9,984 nt of DNA from Methanosarcinales archaeon (GTDB lineage: Archaea; Halobacteriota; Syntropharchaeia; Alkanophagales; Methanospirareceae), in NCBI GenBank assembly GCA_025464275.1, contig JAODGR010000014.1, positions 1-9,984 on the forward strand. The letters run 5' to 3'. The notes beneath the pieces were generated by a model. It was not told the DNA's origin. It made no database searches and was given only the letters and a program-made list of their open reading frames with translations. Both the position numbers and the translations under genes were made by a program. The stretch's first letter is position 1, and every line of letters begins with the position of its first letter. This document shows positions 6,513 to 9,984 of this stretch, in pieces.

Positions 6513-7187
6513 ATGCGGAATATGGAAGTAAAGATAGTGCATCGGGAAACTTACGAAGTAAAGTTCATCGTATCGGGTGTGAAGGCTCGCTTCTTGAATG
6601 CACTCAGACGGGCGATGATGAGCGAAGTGCCAAAGCTTGCCATCGATGAGGTACACATATATGAGAATAATTCCTTACTGTACGATGAGCAACTGGCGCT
6701 TCGATTGGGCTTGATCCCCCTGAAAGTATCCAATATAAGTGATTACAGTGAAGGGGATACGGTATCACTCACATTGAAGGCAGAGAGTCCAGAGCGGGTT
6801 GGATATACGATGGTGTACTCCAAGGAGCTCATCTCATCCGATCCAGGTGTGGAACCCGCGTTTGGGAATATCCCCATTGTGAAACTGGTCTCAACAGAGC
6901 GGGAGATTAGTGGTATAAGGACCGTGGCGCAGCAGAGGGTATCTTTTGAGGCTATTGCGCGACTGGGCAGGGGAAAGGAGCATGCAAAGTGGCAGCCAGT
7001 AACCATCTGCACCTTCAAGGAACTGCCCAGCCACAGGGAGCAGCAGCAGAAAAGCCTTACTTTCCTCTTCTCCGTCGAGAGTGACGGCTCTCTACCTGTG
7101 GATGAGATTGTGATAAAGGCAGCGGAGATAATGCGTGATAAGTTCGAATGGCTGGTGAAGGAGCTACGGGTACACGCACATAGGTGA
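6513..7187 (+). CDS. rpoD: DNA-directed RNA polymerase subunit D (Rpo3), form without iron-sulfur domain
   Basis: Subunit D pairs with subunit L and seeds polymerase assembly, like bacterial alpha and eukaryotic RPB3. The 224-residue protein shows the dimerisation domain in two parts: VKARFLNALRRAMMSEVPKLAIDEVHIYEN (23-52) with YDEQLALRLGLIPL (57-70), and the closing segment FLFSVESDGSLPVDEIV with its terminal helix (184-219). Between them lies the insertion domain ending in KEHAKWQPVTICTFKELP (155-172). In many archaea a ferredoxin-like domain of about 60 residues follows this point; here only about ten residues (SHREQQQK) do, and the whole protein has a single Cys (166), so no metal cluster can bind. 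ATG at 6513 is chosen because GGTGTGA (6496-6502) is about 10 bases upstream; ATG at 6522 is possible. The reading frame also stays open upstream, overlapping rps11. Confidence 0.95.
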   Translation: MRNMEVKIVHRETYEVKFIVSGVKARFLNALRRAMMSEVPKLAIDEVHIYENNSLLYDEQLALRLGLIPLKVSNISDYSEGDTVSLTLKAESPERVGYTMVYSKELISSDPGVEPAFGNIPIVKLVSTEREISGIRTVAQQRVSFEAIARLGRGKEHAKWQPVTICTFKELPSHREQQQKSLTFLFSVESDGSLPVDEIVIKAAEIMRDKFEWLVKELRVHAHR

Positions 7188-7203
7188 GCCGGGCAGGGGG
7201 AAA

Positions 7204-7890
7204 TTGAAGACGATTGTTCCATTCAAGCGTGTAGGAGCGAAGTCGAGATTAAGCGACTTATTGACCAGTGTGGAGCGTGAGGAGTTCGCATTGAGGATGC
7301 TGTGCGATGTCCTGATAGCGCTATCCGGTTCCCTGGTGGATGAGGTTGAGATACTCTCCACAGGGGGTGCGGAGGAGCTGATGGACGATTTGAGAGGTAC
7401 CTTATCGGAAGATTTAGCCCTGATGGGGATGGATATAGAAGTGATGGTAGATATGAAGCCGCTGAATGATGCACTGAACGGGGTGATAGCGCGATGTGAG
7501 CAGCCGGTATTGATTATGATGGCGGATATCCCCCTGGTAACGCCGGAGAGCATAAATGCGATGGTAGAGCGAAGCGAGGATATAGTGGTCTCACCGGGCA
7601 GGAAAGGGGGTACAAATGCGCTCCTCATCCGTAAACCTTCTCTATTCTCAGTTTCCTATTATGGACTCAGTTGCATTGAGCATCTGAACCGTGCAAGAGA
7701 GTGCAACATGACATCTGCAATTCATGATTCCTTCTTCATGAGTGTGGATATAGACGAAGCAGATGACCTGGTGGAGGTGCTGATCCATGGGGAGCATACT
7801 TATTCCGCTCGATATCTGAATGATATCGGACTTCACCTCCACGCGGATAAGGAATCGAAGACACGGGTGGAAGTGGAGCGGTGGATTTAA
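7204..7890 (+). CDS. cofC: 2-phospho-L-lactate guanylyltransferase (coenzyme F420 biosynthesis)
   Basis: CofC activates 2-phospho-L-lactate (or, in some lineages, phosphoenolpyruvate) with GTP to give the guanylylated intermediate that CofD transfers to the deazaflavin Fo. The 228-residue protein has the small nucleotidyltransferase pattern of this family: N-terminal IVPFKRVGAKSRLSDLL (4-20) as nucleotide-binding segment, KPLNDALNGVI (85-95), the metal-binding strand PVLIMMADIPLVTPESI (101-117), VVSPGRKGGTNALLIRKP (128-145) and YYGLSCIEHLNRARE (152-166), ending with DIDEADDLVEVL. The start is TTG at 7204, right after GGGGG (7196-7200); no ATG fits the conserved N-terminus. It follows rpoD by 16 bases on the same strand and is probably on the ribosomal operon transcript. 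It is convergent with ilvE. Confidence 0.93.
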   Translation: MKTIVPFKRVGAKSRLSDLLTSVEREEFALRMLCDVLIALSGSLVDEVEILSTGGAEELMDDLRGTLSEDLALMGMDIEVMVDMKPLNDALNGVIARCEQPVLIMMADIPLVTPESINAMVERSEDIVVSPGRKGGTNALLIRKPSLFSVSYYGLSCIEHLNRARECNMTSAIHDSFFMSVDIDEADDLVEVLIHGEHTYSARYLNDIGLHLHADKESKTRVEVERWI

Positions 7891-7909
7891 ACCCTCGCTT
7901 ACTCTCTCT

Positions 7910-8857
7910 CTATTTATTGTATACAGGCTCGAGCCATTTCATGTATCGCTCCTCCTTCGCATTCACCACATCAAAGAACCTCCGCTGTATCTCCCCTGTT
8001 ATCTTCCCCCTCCTCCCCTCTCCTATCTTCACACCATCTATCTCCCTTATCGCCGATATCTCCGCCGCTGTACCAGTGAAGAAAGCTTCGTCGGCATCCA
8101 GCAGTTCCTCCTTCCTCACACGCTTCTCCACCACCTCGTACCCCATATCTCTGGCAAGTTCAATCACAGAAGCGCGGGTAATGCCAGGCAGGATGGAAGA
8201 TTCAATTGCAGGTGTAAAGAGGATGCTATCTCTGACACCGAATATGTTCTCACCCGGTCCTTCTGCCACGTAGCCGTGATTATCGAGCATTATCGCCTCG
8301 TCAAAGCCGCGTTCCTTAGCGTCCAGCACGGCGAGCATGGAGTTCAGATAATGCCCCGTTGCCTTCGCTGTTACCGGTAGTGTATTGGGGTCTATCCTGC
8401 GCCATGAAGAGAAAGTGCATCTTATACCCTTCTCAAGTGCCTCCTCACCGAGGTAAGTACCCCAGCGCCATACAGCAATTGCACACTCCACGGGGCACCC
8501 TTCTGGATTCACACCCAGATGGTGGAAGCCATAGAAAGCAATGGGTCTTATGTAGCATGCATCCAGCTCGTTTATTCGGATTGTATCCTTTATCGCTTCC
8601 ATCAGCTCGAGCTTCGTATATGGTATCTCCATCTTGTACAGTGCCGCAGACCGGTAGAGCCTCTCGATATGGTCATCCAACCTGAAGATGAACGAGCCTT
8701 TCTCCGTTGCATAGCATCTTATGCCCTCGAATACCCCGGATCCGTAGTGGAGACCATGCGCGAGCACATGCACCTTCGCATCTCTCCAGTCCATAAATCT
8801 GCCGTTATACCATATCTTACCCTGCTCCGGTAGCCCCTCTACCATTTCAATCACCAT
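7910..8857 (-). CDS. ilvE: Branched-chain amino acid aminotransferase (class IV, PLP)
   Basis: IlvE interconverts leucine, isoleucine and valine with their 2-oxo acids, using glutamate/2-oxoglutarate as partner. The 315-residue protein has the family length and motifs: KIWYNGRFMDWRDAKVHVLAHGLHYGSGVFEGIRCY (14-49), RLDDHIERLYRSA (59-71), SWRRIDPNTLPVTAKATGHYLNS with the PLP-binding Lys165, GYVAEGPGENIF (195-206), LPGITR and FFTGTAAEISAIREIDG (phosphate- and substrate-side loops). It is closely similar in plan to E. coli IlvE. ATG at 8857 gives a leaderless transcript from a TATA-like box 25-30 bases upstream; Met5 is an alternative, preceded by GGTGAT. The livM gene ends 50 bases upstream on the same strand, tying the enzyme to branched-chain amino-acid uptake. 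Confidence 0.96.
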   Translation of the reverse strand: MVIEMVEGLPEQGKIWYNGRFMDWRDAKVHVLAHGLHYGSGVFEGIRCYATEKGSFIFRLDDHIERLYRSAALYKMEIPYTKLELMEAIKDTIRINELDACYIRPIAFYGFHHLGVNPEGCPVECAIAVWRWGTYLGEEALEKGIRCTFSSWRRIDPNTLPVTAKATGHYLNSMLAVLDAKERGFDEAIMLDNHGYVAEGPGENIFGVRDSILFTPAIESSILPGITRASVIELARDMGYEVVEKRVRKEELLDADEAFFTGTAAEISAIREIDGVKIGEGRRGKITGEIQRRFFDVVNAKEERYMKWLEPVYNK

Positions 8858-8877
8858 TAATAGAGATGATAAAAAGA

Positions 8878-8892
8878 AAAGTTATAGTATTG
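8878..8892 (-). promoter_or_regulatory. Possible ilvE promoter
   Basis: On the minus strand the gap between livM and ilvE reads CTATAACTTTTC, a TATA-like sequence centred about 27 bases before the ilvE ATG at 8857. This spacing would place transcription start at or next to the ATG. It is a pattern and spacing argument only; read-through from livM is equally possible. Confidence 0.4.
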
Positions 8893-8896
8893 GTAT

Positions 8897-8910
8897 TGAG
8901 CTCGAGCTCA
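8897..8910 (-). terminator. 14-bp palindrome overlapping the livM stop codon
   Basis: TGAGCTCGAGCTCA is a perfect palindrome whose first three minus-strand bases are the livM stop codon. As RNA it could form a 5-bp stem with a UCGA loop. The T-rich stretch CTTTTCTTTTTA begins about 15 bases further, too far for a bacterial-style terminator. It may mark the 3' end of the liv transcript or be incidental. Confidence 0.25.
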
Positions 8911-9939
8911 GACCTGGTCCTGCTGCATCGCTTTTCTTATCGGTCTCGTCATTATTGGCTCCTCCTTTATCAGACCCCCGGGTTTGTATATGAGCACGAG
9001 AATCATGAGGAGACCGAAGATTATGTATTCTAACCATACAGCCTCGAAGGGGAGATGGAGGAATTCGGTGATTTCCCATTTGTAAACAGAGAGAAGGACC
9101 TTCGTAACGACGAAAGAGAGGACCCCGGCAATCACTCCACGGTTGTTCCCGAGCCCGCCGAGTATGATCATGAGGAAAGGGTAAAAGGTCCACTCCGCCC
9201 TGTTGAAACTGCTCGCTATCACATTCGTTGAGTAAAACGAATACAGAGCGCCGGCGATAGAGGCGAAGGCGGAGCCGAGTGCGCATGTCTTTATCCGGAG
9301 CATCATCACGTCCTTACCGTATGCGGACACTACTCGCTCGTCTTCACGCATAGCCCTCAAAATCCTGCCGTATGGTGTGTTGAGCAACCAGCAGACGATA
9401 AAATAGATGAATAAAGCGATTACAAGCGTGATAAGTGAGAAGACCTCGAGCCTGTGCTCTCCCGGGATGAAAGAGATGACATCAGGTGTTGATACGCCAT
9501 AATAACCGCCCATTATTACCGGATTATAGTAACAGACCATGAACACGCCTTCGCTTATTGCGAGCATCGTCATCGCAAGATAGTATTCAGAAAGTCTCGC
9601 ACTCGGGAGTATGAGCATAACGCCGGATAAAGCACCGATAGCAGACGCGCAGAGGAGCGAAAGTATGAGAATAAGGATACCAACAGCTGGATTATGCGAT
9701 ATAATCTCGTTCATCACACCTTTCACCGCACCGCTACCCTCCACTATCCCCGCATTGATGCCGAGCAGGAGCATGAGTATCCGGTTCGTGATGCCACCCA
9801 CTGCGAAAGCGCCGAAGAGGACAGCTAAAGCTCGCCCGAAGTTCGGAATACCGGCAAATCCAAACTCTATGTTCAAGCTCAGGCACACTATCAGGTATAG
9901 ACCGGACCAGATAAGGATGTTCAAAATGATGTGTTCCAT
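8908..9939 (-). CDS. livM: Branched-chain amino acid ABC transporter permease (LivM family)
   Basis: LivM is one of two membrane permeases of the high-affinity leucine/isoleucine/valine ABC importer and works with LivH, the ATPases LivG and LivF and a substrate-binding lipoprotein. The 343-residue protein has some eight to ten hydrophobic helices (for example 4-22, 36-50, 85-111, 117-137, 166-187, 208-229, 252-262, 266-284, 302-319). The cytoplasmic coupling loop TPYGRILRAMREDERVVSAYGKDVMMLRIK (188-217) and the conserved MIILGGLGNNRGVIAG (257-272) identify the family, as does GGYYGVSTP (144-152). The C-terminus ends KPGGLI followed by a short charged tail, as usual. ATG at 9939 begins the first hydrophobic helix. 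The other subunits would be expected upstream on this strand, beyond the right edge. ilvE follows downstream. Confidence 0.95.
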   Translation of the reverse strand: MEHIILNILIWSGLYLIVCLSLNIEFGFAGIPNFGRALAVLFGAFAVGGITNRILMLLLGINAGIVEGSGAVKGVMNEIISHNPAVGILILILSLLCASAIGALSGVMLILPSARLSEYYLAMTMLAISEGVFMVCYYNPVIMGGYYGVSTPDVISFIPGEHRLEVFSLITLVIALFIYFIVCWLLNTPYGRILRAMREDERVVSAYGKDVMMLRIKTCALGSAFASIAGALYSFYSTNVIASSFNRAEWTFYPFLMIILGGLGNNRGVIAGVLSFVVTKVLLSVYKWEITEFLHLPFEAVWLEYIIFGLLMILVLIYKPGGLIKEEPIMTRPIRKAMQQDQV

Positions 9940-9956
9940 ATTTAAATTTAAATATG
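9937..9956. repeat. 20-bp perfect palindrome at the livM start codon
   Basis: The sequence CATATTTAAATTTAAATATG equals its own reverse complement. It contains the livM ATG at its left end and is the last AT-rich block before a TTTATATCC box at about 9970-9978 on the minus strand, which is a candidate TATA element. It could be an operator or simply AT-rich promoter DNA. Confidence 0.5.
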
Positions 9957-9984
9957 CAGTGCTTTTGAGGATATAAAGGAGAGA

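Noticed and set aside
7820..8380. Long open frame on the plus strand opposite ilvE (186 codons)
   Set aside because: It lies antisense to a well-recognised IlvE and its translation has no recognisable motif, with Leu/Pro/Tyr/His-rich composition typical of shadow frames.
1..9984. CRISPR arrays, insertion sequences, phage, toxin-antitoxin or defence genes
   Set aside because: No spaced direct repeats, transposase motifs or small unassigned gene pairs were seen; almost all of the window is covered by recognised housekeeping genes.

Overview
The window is ordinary chromosomal DNA from an archaeon, most probably a euryarchaeote of the methanogen / anaerobic alkane-oxidiser kind. The evidence is archaeal-type S13, S4 and S11 next to RNA polymerase subunit D, a Cbf5-type pseudouridine synthase, an NMD3 homologue, a DUF373 membrane protein, CofC of coenzyme F420 synthesis, a tRNA-Ser with an intron at the archaeal 37/38 position and no encoded CCA, and AT-rich TATA-like boxes upstream of genes. 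GC content looks close to half. The lineage within Euryarchaeota is a guess; F420 synthesis together with a Liv-type amino-acid transporter fits ANME-1/Syntrophoarchaeia-like or Archaeoglobus-like groups among others.

Layout, left to right. 1-500 (minus): the N-terminal part of an ABC-2-type transporter ATPase, cut by the left edge. 501-595: a short divergent promoter region. 596-2468 (plus): a DUF373 membrane protein overlapping an NMD3-like zinc protein, a likely translationally coupled pair. 2513-3619 (minus): purM, convergent with the NMD3 gene. 3620-3757: a divergent promoter region. 3758-7890 (plus): an information-processing run of cbf5, intron-containing tRNA-Ser(GGA), rps13, rps4, rps11, rpoD and then cofC, with a good promoter just before rps13. 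7910-9939 (minus): a branched-chain aminotransferase (ilvE) and, upstream of it on the same strand, a branched-chain amino-acid ABC permease (livM) whose operon probably continues beyond the right edge.

The genes form three working groups. The first is ribosome and transcription machinery: rRNA pseudouridylation guided by H/ACA RNAs (Cbf5), small-subunit head and decoding-site proteins S13 and S11, assembly protein S4, RNA polymerase D and a large-subunit export/assembly-type factor (NMD3). The second is central cofactor and nucleotide synthesis (CofC, PurM). The third is branched-chain amino-acid uptake and transamination (LivM, IlvE).

I found no CRISPR array, insertion sequence, phage or defence genes, and no candidate for an unknown multi-gene system. 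The points that merit a second look are modest: an NMD3 that stops after its N-terminal part, an RpoD with no iron-sulfur insertion, a 24-nt tRNA intron carrying a 10-base copy of the tRNA's own T-arm sequence, cofC placed directly behind rpoD, and a 20-bp perfect palindrome at the livM start codon.
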